This document shows, in pieces, positions 1 through 8,086 of a stretch of DNA of 45,993 nucleotides. The position numbers and the translations under genes were made by a program. The DNA lies in the NCBI GenBank assembly GCA_964545205.1, contig CAZJFH010000039.1:1-45993 (forward strand), written 5' to 3'. Below the pieces are notes generated by a model. It was not told where the DNA came from and did not search any database. It was given only the letters and a program-made list of their open reading frames with translations. Source of the DNA: CAZJFH01 sp964545205 (GTDB lineage: Bacteria > Pseudomonadota > Alphaproteobacteria > Rhodospirillales > Magnetospirillaceae). Numbering within the stretch: the stretch's first letter is position 1; each line of letters begins with the position of its first letter.

Positions 1-269
1 GCATCAAGAACGGCGTGCGCAAGGTCAACATCGACACCGACCTGCGCATGGCCTCGACCGGCGCCATCCGCAAGCACATGGTCGAGGACCGCAAGAACTT
101 CGATCCGCGCAAGTATCTGGCCGCCGCCCAGAAGGGCATGACCGAGATCTGCAAGGCCCGCTACGAGGCGTTCGGCGCCGCCGGCCAGGCTTCGAAGATC
201 ACGGTCCAGTCGCTGGAGACCATGTTCGGCCTGTACGCCAAGGGCGCGCTGGATCCGAAGGTGAACTGA
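1..269 (+). CDS. Fructose-bisphosphate aldolase class II, C-terminal fragment (5' end outside window)
   Basis: The reading frame enters the window at base 3 and stops with TGA at 267-269, so only about the last 88 residues are seen. The stretch GVRKVNIDTDLRMA followed by RKHM and FDPRKYL is the conserved tail of class II (zinc-dependent) fructose-1,6-bisphosphate aldolases of the CbbA/Fba type. The asparagine and aspartates of the VNIDTD strand help form the substrate phosphate and sodium site. The enzyme condenses dihydroxyacetone phosphate and glyceraldehyde 3-phosphate, and in autotrophs also makes sedoheptulose bisphosphate. It is 79 bp upstream of rpe, as in many Calvin-cycle (cbb) operons, but other cbb genes are out of view, so autotrophy cannot be concluded. 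Family call is firm; the exact paralogue (cbbA or fba) is not. Confidence 0.9.
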   Translation, partial: IKNGVRKVNIDTDLRMASTGAIRKHMVEDRKNFDPRKYLAAAQKGMTEICKARYEAFGAAGQASKITVQSLETMFGLYAKGALDPKVN

Positions 270-348
270 GCACCGCCACATCCTTTTCGCCATCCCCGCG
301 CCAGCGGGGGTGGCGGCGAGGGACGAACAAACCAAGAGGAACCCGTCC

Positions 349-999
349 ATGACCGTCAAGATCGCGCCCAGCATCCTGTCCGCCGACTTCGCCCGGCTCG
401 GCGAAGAGGTCCGCGCCATCGACGCGGCCGGCTGCGACTACGTGCACATCGACGTCATGGACGGCCACTTCGTGCCCAACATCACCATCGGCCCGGCGAT
501 CGTGAAGGCCCTGCGCCCGCACACCAAGAAGGTGTTCGACGTCCACCTGATGATCGACCCGGTCGACCCCTACGTCGAAGCCTTCGCCAAGGCCGGCAGC
601 GACATCATCACCGCCCATGCCGAGGCCGGCTATCACCTCGACCGCACGCTGCAGCTCATCAAGTCGCTCGGCGTCAAGGCCGGCGTGTCGCTGAACCCGG
701 CGACGCCCGAGAGCGCCATCGAATACGTGCTCGACAAGCTCGACCTGATCCTGGTGATGAGCGTCAACCCGGGCTTCGGCGGCCAGAGCTTCATCGAGGC
801 GCAGATCGACAAGATCCGTCGCATCAAGAGCATGATCGGCGACCGCCCGATCGAGATCGAGGTCGACGGCGGCGTCACCGCCGACAATGCCGGTGCGATC
901 TACGCCGCCGGCGCGCGGGTGCTGGTCGCCGGATCGAGCGTGTTCAAGACCGCCGACTACGAAGGCAACATCGCTGCCATCCGCAACGCCTGCGAATAG
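349..999 (+). CDS. rpe: Ribulose-phosphate 3-epimerase
   Basis: The 216-residue product has the usual length and signatures of the TIM-barrel epimerase that interconverts ribulose 5-phosphate and xylulose 5-phosphate in the pentose phosphate and Calvin cycles. It opens with APSILSADFARLG. The metal and acid/base residues are visible as H33 and D35 (HIDVMDGHFVPN), H66 (DVHLMI) and D173 (EVDGGV). The phosphate-binding loop NPGFGGQ is at 140-146. The ATG at 349 is chosen over an in-frame ATG at 310 because AAGAGGA lies 8-14 nt upstream and the family motif starts right after it. It probably shares a transcript with the aldolase before it. A hairpin at 1029-1057 may end the transcript. Confidence 0.95.
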   Translation: MTVKIAPSILSADFARLGEEVRAIDAAGCDYVHIDVMDGHFVPNITIGPAIVKALRPHTKKVFDVHLMIDPVDPYVEAFAKAGSDIITAHAEAGYHLDRTLQLIKSLGVKAGVSLNPATPESAIEYVLDKLDLILVMSVNPGFGGQSFIEAQIDKIRRIKSMIGDRPIEIEVDGGVTADNAGAIYAAGARVLVAGSSVFKTADYEGNIAAIRNACE

Positions 1000-1302
1000 G
1001 CCGGGAATCCGTTTCCGGGAATGCGGCGACGGCCCGGCGGCAATCCGCCGCGGCCGTCCCGAGATCGGGAACGCGCGCGGCGCGTTTCCGGCGGACGGGA
1101 AAACGCCGCCGGCGGCGCCACAGCCCGGACGGAAAGTGTTCGGAAGATCATCCAAGCATTGGTGGTGAACGGCACGTGGCCCGCGGGCGAGCGCCAGCAG
1201 TCGCGTCCTGGATGACCTGATCCTAAATTAAGCTGTTCTGTTGGACCGACATTTGCTCTCCCCAGGGAGCGGCCTTCCGCCGCAAACCCTTGGGAGACGC
1301 AA
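1000..1302. other. Intergenic region between rpe and the binding-protein gene
   Basis: These 303 bp hold no convincing gene. The first part contains a GC-rich stem-loop (1029-1057). The last 80 bp turn locally AT-richer (around 1222-1260), which suits a promoter for the gene at 1303, but I could not pick a -35/-10 pair with confidence. A GGGAG ribosome site lies just before the ATG at 1303. Confidence 0.5.
1029..1057 (+). terminator. Stem-loop downstream of rpe
   Basis: ACGGCC-CGGCGG (1029-1040) pairs with CCGCCG-c-GGCCGT (1045-1057): twelve base pairs with one bulged C and a CAAT loop, starting 30 bp after the rpe stop. No T-run follows, so it may act as a transcript-end stabiliser or a weak terminator. 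Confidence 0.4.
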
Positions 1303-2037
1303 ATGTTCGCTCGACTGTTCGTGGCTGCCGCAACCTTTGCTGTAGGCATGGCGCAAGCCGTTGCCGCGGAAGTTCCGGTGCTGACCTATCACGAGTTCGC
1401 CCCCTTCGCCTCGGAAAGCAAGTCGGGCCTGTCCTACGAACTCGCCAAGTACCTCACCGAGAAATCCGGCGGCGAATACACCTTCGTGGTCGGCGTGATG
1501 CCGCGCAAGCGGCTGGACGGCGAGGTCGCCGCCGGCAAGTCGGTCGTCGTGCCGTGGGTGAATCCCGCCTGGTTCGGCGACAAGGAGCAGACCAAGTACA
1601 AGTGGAGCGCCGCGGTCATGAAGGACGCCAACGCCGTCCTGTCGCCGACCGCCAAGCCGGTCGAGTTCGCCGGTCCCGACAGCCTCGCCGGGCTGAAGCT
1701 CGGCGGCGTCGCCGGCCACAAGTATCCGGGCGTCGATCCGCTGGTCGAGGCCGGAAAGATCGCGCGCGAGGACGCCAACAGCGAACTCATCAATCTCAAG
1801 AAGGTCGCCGCCGGCCGCATCGACGTGACCATCATGGCCGAGAGCGGCGCCCGGTTCATCGCCAAGCAGGAAGGCCTCGCGGCGCAGGTCCACTTCTCGA
1901 CATCGCCGCACAGCCAGTACGAGCGTCACGTGTTCGTCGCCGGCTCGGACGCCAAGCTGGCCGCCTTCGTGACCGGCACGATCAACGCCATGGCCGGCGA
2001 CCCCGCCTGGCAATCCGTGGTCAAGAGCTACCAGTGA
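1303..2037 (+). CDS. Periplasmic substrate-binding protein (SBP_bac_3-like)
   Basis: A 244-residue secreted protein. The N-terminus has a charged-hydrophobic signal peptide ending near AVAA (cleavage about residue 22). The mature part begins with the VPVLTYHEFAPF strand, then GLSYELAKYLTEKSGG, typical of extracellular solute-binding family 3 / amino-acid-type domains, which clamp small polar ligands in the periplasm. No permease or ATPase gene accompanies it. The next gene, 35 bp downstream on the same strand, is a chemoreceptor, so it may present ligand to that receptor or serve a transporter encoded elsewhere. The start is supported by GGGAG about 9 nt upstream. The ligand cannot be read from the sequence. 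Confidence 0.75.
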   Translation: MFARLFVAAATFAVGMAQAVAAEVPVLTYHEFAPFASESKSGLSYELAKYLTEKSGGEYTFVVGVMPRKRLDGEVAAGKSVVVPWVNPAWFGDKEQTKYKWSAAVMKDANAVLSPTAKPVEFAGPDSLAGLKLGGVAGHKYPGVDPLVEAGKIAREDANSELINLKKVAAGRIDVTIMAESGARFIAKQEGLAAQVHFSTSPHSQYERHVFVAGSDAKLAAFVTGTINAMAGDPAWQSVVKSYQ

Positions 2038-2072
2038 CGGGGGCGGCTGCGGCCGGACGGAGGAGGATGAGG

Positions 2073-3629
2073 ATGTCCCGCTCGGAAATTCGTTTCGGCC
2101 GCAGCCTGAAGGGCCGCCTGCTCGCGCTGGTGGCGCTGCTGCTCGGTTGCGTGCTCCTGGCCACGGCGTGGTGGCAACTCGAAGAGAAGGCGGCCGATCG
2201 CCTGGCCCTCGTCGAGGCGCGCGGCAATCTGCTGGCAACCATGCAGGCCCATGCGGTGGGGGCGCCGCTGTGGAATCTCGACGACGCCCAGGTGCTGGCG
2301 ATCCTGAAGGCCATGGAGCGGGATCCCGATTTCATGGCCGCCCGCATCCTCGACGCCGACGGCAAGCAGACGCACGCGCTCGGCACGCCCGACCCGGGCA
2401 CGGCCCTGGTCTTCCGCCAGTCCATCACCAACGAGGGCACCGGGCTCGGCAGCCTCGAGCTGTACCTGTCCACGAGCCGCCTGCAGGCGCTCCACCGCGC
2501 CGACCTGCGGGCGATCGCCCTGGCCGACGGCGCCACCCTGCTCGTGCTCATGGCCGGCTTCTTCGTCCTGCTCCAGTTCATCTTCAAGCCGCTGGAGGCG
2601 ATCCGGACGGCGATGCTGCGCCTGGCCGAAGGCGATCTCGCCGTCGAGGTGCCGTGCGCCGACCGCCAGGACGAGATCGGCGGCATGGCCAAGGCGGTGT
2701 CGGTGTTCAAGGTCAACGGCCAGGAGGTGCTGCGCTTGCAGGCGGAGCGGGCCGAACAGGATCGGCAGGCGGCGGCCGAGCGCAAGGCGGCGATGATCGA
2801 TCTGGCCAACAGCTTCGAGGCCAGCATCCGCGGCATCGTCGCCGTGGTGTCCGGGTCCGCGGCCGAACTGCAGGAATCGGCGGAGTCCTTGTCCGACGTC
2901 TCGGGACGCACGATGCGGCAGGCCGAGGCGGTCGCGCACGCGTCGGGCCAGGCGTCGAGCAACGTCGCGACCGTCGCCTCGGCGACCAGAGAGCTGTCGG
3001 CCTCGATCAGCGAGATCGCGCGTCAGGTCAACCAGTCCTCCGGCGTGGCGCAGTCGGCGGTGCAGGAGGCCGATCGCGCCCAGGACATCATTCAGGGCCT
3101 CGCCGGGGCGGCCAGCCGGATCGGCGAGGTCGTCAATCTGATCAACGACATCGCCTCGCAGACCAACCTGCTGGCCTTGAACGCCACCATCGAGGCCGCC
3201 CGCGCCGGCGACGCCGGCAAGGGCTTCGCGGTCGTCGCGGGCGAGGTCAAGAGCCTCGCCAGCCAGACCGCCCGCGCCACCGACGAAATCGCCCAGCAGA
3301 TTACCTCGGTGCAGTCGGCGACCCAGGACGCGGTCGGCGCCATCCGCGGCATCAACGCCACGATCGCCCGGATCAACGAGGTCGCCTCGGCCATCGCCTC
3401 CGCCGTCGAGGAGCAGGGCGCGGCGACGCAGGAGATCGCCCGCAACGTCCAGGAGACCTCGTCCGGCACCAACGAAGTGTCCGTCAACATCCGCGGGGTT
3501 CAGGAAACGGCCACCCACGCCGGCCAGGCTTCCGGCAAGGTGCTGACCGCGGCCCGCGATCTCGCCTCCCAGGCCGAGCACCTGCGCGAGGACGTCGACC
3601 GGTTCATCGCCCATATCCGGACCGCCTGA
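2073..3629 (+). CDS. Methyl-accepting chemotaxis protein
   Basis: A 518-residue transducer. A first membrane segment (about residues 12-32) is followed by a short periplasmic domain of roughly 115 residues. A second membrane segment (about 148-172) leads into a HAMP domain (PLEAI..RLAEGDLAVEV..RQDEIGGMAKAV) and a long cytoplasmic coiled coil. The signalling tip reads SQTNLLALNATIEAARAG followed by GKGFAVVAGEVKSLA, which contacts CheA and CheW. No C-terminal pentapeptide for CheR/CheB docking is present. ATG 2073 is preferred to ATG 2067 because AGGAGG ends 6 nt before it and would abut the earlier codon. The gene lies just after a periplasmic binding protein, suggesting a ligand-presenting partner. 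The sensed compound is unknown. Confidence 0.93.
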   Translation: MSRSEIRFGRSLKGRLLALVALLLGCVLLATAWWQLEEKAADRLALVEARGNLLATMQAHAVGAPLWNLDDAQVLAILKAMERDPDFMAARILDADGKQTHALGTPDPGTALVFRQSITNEGTGLGSLELYLSTSRLQALHRADLRAIALADGATLLVLMAGFFVLLQFIFKPLEAIRTAMLRLAEGDLAVEVPCADRQDEIGGMAKAVSVFKVNGQEVLRLQAERAEQDRQAAAERKAAMIDLANSFEASIRGIVAVVSGSAAELQESAESLSDVSGRTMRQAEAVAHASGQASSNVATVASATRELSASISEIARQVNQSSGVAQSAVQEADRAQDIIQGLAGAASRIGEVVNLINDIASQTNLLALNATIEAARAGDAGKGFAVVAGEVKSLASQTARATDEIAQQITSVQSATQDAVGAIRGINATIARINEVASAIASAVEEQGAATQEIARNVQETSSGTNEVSVNIRGVQETATHAGQASGKVLTAARDLASQAEHLREDVDRFIAHIRTA

Positions 3630-3635
3630 ACCGCG

Positions 3636-3664
3636 CGCGGGCGACGGTCGGTCCGTCGCCCGCG
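3636..3664. terminator. Bidirectional terminator between convergent genes
   Basis: A perfect 12-bp stem, CGCGGGCGACGG (3636-3647) with CCGTCGCCCGCG (3653-3664), and a TCGGT loop. It fills the 35-bp gap between the stops of the chemoreceptor (plus) and the acetyltransferase (minus), so it can serve both transcripts. There is no clear T-run. Confidence 0.6.
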
Positions 3665-4156
3665 TCACAACATCTTCTGCAGCAGCACCAGGTCGAGCCA
3701 GCGGCCGAATTTGCGCCCGGTCTCGGGCATGCGGCCGACTTCCACGAAGCCGAGCCCTTCGTGCAGCCGGATCGAGGCCGCGTTGCCGCCGTCGACGGCG
3801 GCGACCATGACATGCAGGCGACGCGCCTGCGCTTCGGCGATCAGCGCCGCCAGCAGCGCCTTGCCGACGCCCTTGCCGCGGTGCTCCGGCGCGACGTAGA
3901 GCGCGTTCTCGACCGTGTCGCGAAAGCCGGGGAAGGGGCGGAACGGGCCGAAGCTGGCGTAGCCGGCGACCTGGCCGTCGGCCTCGGCGACCAGCACCGG
4001 CAAGTTCTGTGACAGTTTCGCGGCGAACCATTGCGCCTGCGCTTCGGGCGTGCGCAAGGTCTCGTCGTAGACGGCCGTGGTGTTGGCGACGGCGTCGTTG
4101 AAGATGGCGCGAATGGCCGGCTGGTCGGCGTCGCCGGCGGGGCGGATGCGGGGCAT
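3665..4156 (-). CDS. GNAT N-acetyltransferase, phosphinothricin/L-amino-acid acetyltransferase type
   Basis: The 163-residue protein is a complete GNAT fold. The early segment RPAGDADQPAIRAIFNDAVANTTAVY and PEAQAQWF match the Pat/MnaT group. The acetyl-CoA loop reads VAPEHRGKGVGKALL, and the end GLGFVEVGRM..GRKFGRWLDLVLLQ is characteristic of that group. Members acetylate methionine sulfone or sulfoximine, phosphinothricin and similar amino acids. The native substrate here cannot be told. The start ATG at 4156 has GGAGA about 8 nt upstream. It is convergent with the chemoreceptor and divergent from the pst operon, and shows no functional link to either. Confidence 0.85.
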   Translation of the reverse strand: MPRIRPAGDADQPAIRAIFNDAVANTTAVYDETLRTPEAQAQWFAAKLSQNLPVLVAEADGQVAGYASFGPFRPFPGFRDTVENALYVAPEHRGKGVGKALLAALIAEAQARRLHVMVAAVDGGNAASIRLHEGLGFVEVGRMPETGRKFGRWLDLVLLQKML

Positions 4157-4219
4157 GGGCGGTCTCCGGTCGGGCGGCAGCATAGCGCGAAGGCGGCCGC
4201 CGTTTAACGAACCATGACT

Positions 4220-4263
4220 CCGTAACAAAAGCTTCATGGAACCGTCACATGGCTGTCGCGGTC
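4220..4263 (+). promoter_or_regulatory. Tandem Pho box (PhoB operator) upstream of pstS
   Basis: Four 11-bp units follow each other: CCGTAAC+AAAA (4220), GCTTCAT+GGAA (4231), CCGTCAC+ATGG (4242), CTGTCGC+GGTC (4253). The 7-bp cores resemble the PhoB direct repeat CTGT(C)A(T/C) spaced by 4 bp, with 5, 4, 6 and 6 matches of 7, giving two stacked Pho boxes. A plausible -10 (TAGAGT, 4270-4275) lies 11 bp after the last core, the usual placement when PhoB replaces a -35. This predicts phosphate-starvation induction of the operon that encodes PhoB itself. Confidence 0.75.
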
Positions 4264-4303
4264 CATGGCTAGAGTGCGGCCACCAGAATTCTTGGAGATA
4301 TCG

Positions 4304-5329
4304 ATGCTCAGGAAGACGATGATGCTGGCCGCCGTGGCGTCCGTCGCCATGGCCGGCACCGCCCACGCCCGCGATCAGATCCGCATCGTCGGTTCGTCGA
4401 CGGTCTATCCGTTCTCGACCACGGTCGCCGAACAGTTCGGCAAGACCACCAGCTTCAAGACCCCGGTCGTCGAGAGCACCGGCTCCGGCGGCGGCCTGAA
4501 GCTGTTCTGCTCGGGCGTCGGCGTCGAATATCCCGACATCACCAACTCGTCGCGGCGGATCAAGCAGTCCGAGGTCGACATGTGCGCCAAGAACGGCGTC
4601 GCCGAGATCACCGAGGTCAAGATCGGCTACGACGGCATCGCCTTCGCCAATTCGACCAAGGCCGAGGCCGTCGAGCTGACCCGCGAGCAGATCTTCCTGG
4701 CGCTGGCCAAGCAGGTGCCGGTCGACGGCAAGCTGGTCGCCAATCCGCACAAGACCTGGAATCAGATCGACCCCAAGCTGCCCGCCACCGAAATCGAGGT
4801 TCTCGGCCCGCCGCCGACCTCGGGCACCCGCGACGCCTTCGTCGAGCTGGTCATGGAAGAGGCCTGCGACAAGTTCCCGGAGATCGCGGCGCTGAAGTCC
4901 GACAAGCAGGCCCACAAGGCCGCCTGCCAGGCGATCCGCGAGGACGGCGCCTATATCGAGGCCGGCGAGAACGACAACCTGATCGTCCAGAAGCTCGACG
5001 CCAACCCGAACGCCTTCGGCATCTTCGGCTACAGCTTCCTCGAGCAGAACTCGGACAAGGTCCAGGGTGCGGTGATCGACGGCGCCGAGCCGACCTTCGA
5101 GAACATCGCCGACGGCAACTATCCGGTGTCGCGCCCGCTGTTCTTCTACGTCAAGAAGGCGCATGTCGGGATGGTGCCGGGCATCAAGGAGTTCGTCGCC
5201 GAATTCGCCAGCGAGAAGGCGTGGGGCGAAGAGGGCTACCTGACCGACAAGGGCCTGATCCCGCTGCCCGAGGACGAGCGCAAGAAGATGCACGAGCAGG
5301 CCACCGGCCTCGCCAACCTGCAGATGTGA
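4304..5329 (+). CDS. pstS: Phosphate ABC transporter, periplasmic phosphate-binding protein PstS
   Basis: A 341-residue protein with a signal peptide ending at AHA (about residue 22). The mature protein begins RDQIRIVGSSTVYPF, and the STGSGGG loop and TSGTRDAF segment form the phosphate pocket of PstS-type proteins. It delivers phosphate to PstCAB. ATG 4304 is chosen over in-frame ATG 4265 because TTGGAGAT lies just upstream and the signal peptide starts there. A tandem Pho box precedes it. A stable hairpin follows the stop codon, so more PstS than permease is expected. First gene of the pstSCAB-phoU-phoB operon. Confidence 0.96.
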   Translation: MLRKTMMLAAVASVAMAGTAHARDQIRIVGSSTVYPFSTTVAEQFGKTTSFKTPVVESTGSGGGLKLFCSGVGVEYPDITNSSRRIKQSEVDMCAKNGVAEITEVKIGYDGIAFANSTKAEAVELTREQIFLALAKQVPVDGKLVANPHKTWNQIDPKLPATEIEVLGPPPTSGTRDAFVELVMEEACDKFPEIAALKSDKQAHKAACQAIREDGAYIEAGENDNLIVQKLDANPNAFGIFGYSFLEQNSDKVQGAVIDGAEPTFENIADGNYPVSRPLFFYVKKAHVGMVPGIKEFVAEFASEKAWGEEGYLTDKGLIPLPEDERKKMHEQATGLANLQM

Positions 5330-5335
5330 TCCCCG

Positions 5336-5365
5336 CGAGGGCGGCGGCTTCGGTCGCCGTCCTCG
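5336..5365 (+). terminator. Attenuator-like hairpin between pstS and pstC
   Basis: CGAGGGCGGCGGC (5336-5348) pairs with GTCGCCGTCCTCG (5353-5365) through 13 positions, two of them G-T wobbles, closed by a TTCG tetraloop. A short T-run (TTTT) follows about 5 nt later. Position, stability and T-run suit partial termination or 3'-end protection, which would raise PstS above the downstream transporter proteins. Confidence 0.6.
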
Positions 5366-5423
5366 ACTCCGTTTTCCGCCGCGGGTATGACTCGGGCGTT
5401 TCCCACCGTCGACAGCGGACACG

Positions 5424-6800
5424 ATGCAACTCGCGATCCTCGTTCTCGCCCTGCTGCTGATCAGCTCGCTGGGCTATCGCATGGGGCGCGGCCGCGCCCT
5501 GGCCGGCGCCGGCGGCGACATGCGCCGCCTCAACTCGCTCCCTTCCTATTACGGCAGCTTCGTCGCGCTGTGGTGCGGCGTCCCGGCGCTGCTGATCGTG
5601 GTCGCCTGGATGTCGCTGGAGCCGACGGTGGTCCGCTGGCTCCTGCTCGAGTCGTTGCCGCCGGAGCTGGCGGGGCTGCCCGAGGAGCGGCTCGGGCTGC
5701 TGGTCAACGAGGTGCGCAACGTCGTCGCCGGCTACGGCCGCGACGCCGACCCGGCGGTCCTCGCCGCCGCCGAGCGCTACAGCTTCCTGAAGACGGTCAG
5801 CTTCGCCGCCATGGCCGTGGTCGCCATTGCCGCGGCGCTCGCCGCGCTGGCGGCGAGCTGGCGCCGCATCGAGCCCGGCCTGCGGGCCCGCGACCAGGTC
5901 GAGCGCATCGTCATCGGCTTCCTGATCGCCGGCTCGACGGTGGCGGTGTTCACCACCGTCGGCATCGTGCTGTCGCTGCTGTTCGAATCCTTGCGCTTCT
6001 TCCAGGCGGTGCCGGTCACGGAATTCCTGTTCGGCGTGACCTGGAGCCCGCAGACGGCGATCCGCGCCGACCAGGTCGGCTCTTCCGGGGCGTTCGGCGC
6101 CGTGCCGCTGTTCGCCGGCACCATGCTGATCAGCCTGATCGCCATGCTGGTGGCGGTGCCGGTCGGGCTGATGTCGGCGATCTACATGGCCGAATACGCC
6201 CCGGCCAGATTCCGCGCGGTGGTCAAGCCGCTGCTCGAGGTCCTGGCCGGCATCCCGACCGTGGTCTACGGCTTCTTCGCCGCCCTCACCGTGGCGCCGT
6301 TCCTGCGCGACGGCGGCAGCATGTTCGGCCTCGACATCGCCTCGGAGAGCGCGCTGGCCGCCGGCCTGGTGATGGGCATCATGATCATCCCCTTCGTCTC
6401 GTCGCTGTCGGACGACGTCATCATGGCGGTGCCGCGGGCGATGCGCGAAGGCTCGTTCGGCCTGGGCGCGACGCGCAGCGAGACCATCCGCCAGGTGATC
6501 ATCCCGGCGGCGCTGCCGGGCATCGTCGGCGGCGTGCTGCTGGCGGTCTCGCGCGCCATCGGCGAGACGATGATCGTGGTGATGGCCGCCGGCCTCGCCG
6601 CCAACCTGACCGCCAATCCCTTCGAGGCGGTGACCACGGTCACCGTGCAGATCGTCACGCTGCTGGTCGGCGACCAGGAATTCGACAGCCCCAAGACGCT
6701 GGCCGCCTTCGCGCTGGGCCTGGTGCTGTTCTGCGTCACCCTGGTGCTCAACGTCGTCGCCCTGCACGTCGTGCGCAAATACCGAGAACAGTATGACTGA
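5424..6800 (+). CDS. pstC: Phosphate ABC transporter permease PstC
   Basis: A 458-residue inner-membrane permease, longer than the roughly 300-residue enteric PstC. The first ~170 residues are an extension with several hydrophobic segments (residues 1-20, 36-56 and ~125-145) before the canonical ABC permease domain. That domain runs from about SLLFESLRFFQ to the end, with the EYAP..RFRAVVKPLLEVLAGIPTVVYG segment and the EAA-type loop ALGATRSETIRQVIIPAALPGIVGG region (read here as FGLGATRSETIRQ) that docks with PstB. Extended PstC forms are usual in alphaproteobacteria. Its stop overlaps the pstA start by 8 nt (6793-6800), indicating translational coupling. Confidence 0.94.
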   Translation: MQLAILVLALLLISSLGYRMGRGRALAGAGGDMRRLNSLPSYYGSFVALWCGVPALLIVVAWMSLEPTVVRWLLLESLPPELAGLPEERLGLLVNEVRNVVAGYGRDADPAVLAAAERYSFLKTVSFAAMAVVAIAAALAALAASWRRIEPGLRARDQVERIVIGFLIAGSTVAVFTTVGIVLSLLFESLRFFQAVPVTEFLFGVTWSPQTAIRADQVGSSGAFGAVPLFAGTMLISLIAMLVAVPVGLMSAIYMAEYAPARFRAVVKPLLEVLAGIPTVVYGFFAALTVAPFLRDGGSMFGLDIASESALAAGLVMGIMIIPFVSSLSDDVIMAVPRAMREGSFGLGATRSETIRQVIIPAALPGIVGGVLLAVSRAIGETMIVVMAAGLAANLTANPFEAVTTVTVQIVTLLVGDQEFDSPKTLAAFALGLVLFCVTLVLNVVALHVVRKYREQYD

Positions 6801-8085
6801 GATCGCCGAGATGCCGACCTCCATGGGAATCGCCGAGAAGGTCGACGCGTCGCTGAGGCGGCGCTACGCCGCCGAGCGTCGGTTTCAGATGTACGGCATC
6901 GCCGGCATCTTCATCGCGCTGGGCTTCCTGGCGGTGCTGCTGCTGACCATCGTCTCGCAGGGCTACACCGCCTTCATGCAGACCGAGATCCGCATGAACG
7001 TGACCTTCGACCGCGAGGCGCTGGGGATCGGGCAGGACGTCGACGCCGCGGCGCTGGCGACCGCCAACTACGCCGCCCTGGTCAAGCGCGCCCTGGCCGA
7101 ACGCTTCCCCGACGTCAAGGGCCGCAGCGACAAGCGCGCCCTCGGCGGCCTGCTCAGCAGCGGCGCCGACTTCCATCTGCGCCGGATGGTGATGGACGAC
7201 CCATCGCTGCTCGGCACCACCCGCCCGGTGTGGCTGCCCGCCGACGACGACGTCGACACCGTCGTCAAGGGCACCGTCTCGGCCGAGCAGGGGCGGCTCA
7301 AGGACAAGCAGATCGGCTGGCTGGAGCAGCTGCGCCAGGCCGGCGACGTCGAACTGCGGTTCAACTGGCGCTTCTTCTCGAACGGCGATTCGCGCGAGCC
7401 GGAATTGGCCGGCATCTGGGGCGCGGCGGTGGGCTCGTTCTACGCCATGCTGGTCACCCTGGCGCTGTCGTTCCCGCTGGGCGTCGCCACCGCGGTCTAT
7501 CTCGAGGAGTTCGCGCCCAAGAACCGCTGGACCGACCTGATCGAGATCAACATCAACAATCTCGCCGCGGTCCCCTCGATCGTGTTCGGCCTGCTCGGCC
7601 TGGCGGTGTTCCTGAACTTCTTCGGCCTGCCGCGCTCGGCGCCGCTGGTCGGCGGCCTGGTGCTGACGCTGATGTCGCTGCCGACCATCATCATCGCCGC
7701 CCGCGCCGCCATGAAGGCGGTGCCGCCGTCGATCCGCGAGGCGGCGATGGGGCTGGGCGCCTCGCGGCTGCAGGTGGTGACCCATCACGTGCTGCCGCTG
7801 GCGATGCCCGGCGTCCTGACCGGCACCATCATCGCCATGGCCCAGGCCCTGGGCGAGACGGCGCCGCTGCTGATGATCGGCATGATCGCGTTCATCGTCG
7901 ACGTCCCGCAGGGGCCGATGGACCCGTCGACCGTGCTTCCCGTCCAGGTCTATCTGTGGTCCGACAGCCCCGAGCGGGCCTTCGTCGAGCGCACCTCGGC
8001 GGCGATCATGGTGCTGCTGGGCTTCCTGGCGCTGATGAACGTCGCCGCCGTTCTGCTGCGCAAGAAATTCGAAAGGCGCTGGTGA
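6793..8085 (+). CDS. pstA: Phosphate ABC transporter permease PstA (with N-terminal extension)
   Basis: A 430-residue permease. The C-terminal ~230 residues are the PstA transmembrane domain, with AVYLEEFAPKNRWTDLIEI, PSIVFGLLGLAVF and the EAA loop GLGASRLQVVTHHVLPLAMPG that contacts PstB. The N-terminal ~200 residues carry one membrane helix (about 35-57) and a largely periplasmic region. This matches the DUF3333-type extension known from alphaproteobacterial PstA proteins. It starts inside the end of pstC and ends one base before the pstB start, so the three transporter genes are tightly coupled. Role: with PstC it forms the phosphate channel. Confidence 0.94.
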   Translation: MTEIAEMPTSMGIAEKVDASLRRRYAAERRFQMYGIAGIFIALGFLAVLLLTIVSQGYTAFMQTEIRMNVTFDREALGIGQDVDAAALATANYAALVKRALAERFPDVKGRSDKRALGGLLSSGADFHLRRMVMDDPSLLGTTRPVWLPADDDVDTVVKGTVSAEQGRLKDKQIGWLEQLRQAGDVELRFNWRFFSNGDSREPELAGIWGAAVGSFYAMLVTLALSFPLGVATAVYLEEFAPKNRWTDLIEININNLAAVPSIVFGLLGLAVFLNFFGLPRSAPLVGGLVLTLMSLPTIIIAARAAMKAVPPSIREAAMGLGASRLQVVTHHVLPLAMPGVLTGTIIAMAQALGETAPLLMIGMIAFIVDVPQGPMDPSTVLPVQVYLWSDSPERAFVERTSAAIMVLLGFLALMNVAAVLLRKKFERRW

Positions 8086-8086
8086 C

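Noticed and set aside
199..1155. A 318-codon open frame on the minus strand opposite rpe
   Set aside because: It is antisense to a clear rpe and its translation is low-complexity (G, D, H, V rich). Long antisense frames are expected in DNA this GC-rich.
1290..3629. An apparent 779-residue chemoreceptor including an upstream extension
   Set aside because: The extension is an out-of-frame reading of the binding-protein gene. The AGGAGG before 2073 and the first membrane helix place the true start there.
2028..4031. A 667-codon minus-strand frame across the chemoreceptor
   Set aside because: It is antisense to the receptor, arginine/glycine rich and lacks any domain; it also crosses the terminator and the acetyltransferase gene.
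5184..6824. A 546-codon minus-strand frame across pstS and pstC
   Set aside because: Antisense shadow of pstC with extreme His/Asp/Arg content and no homology.
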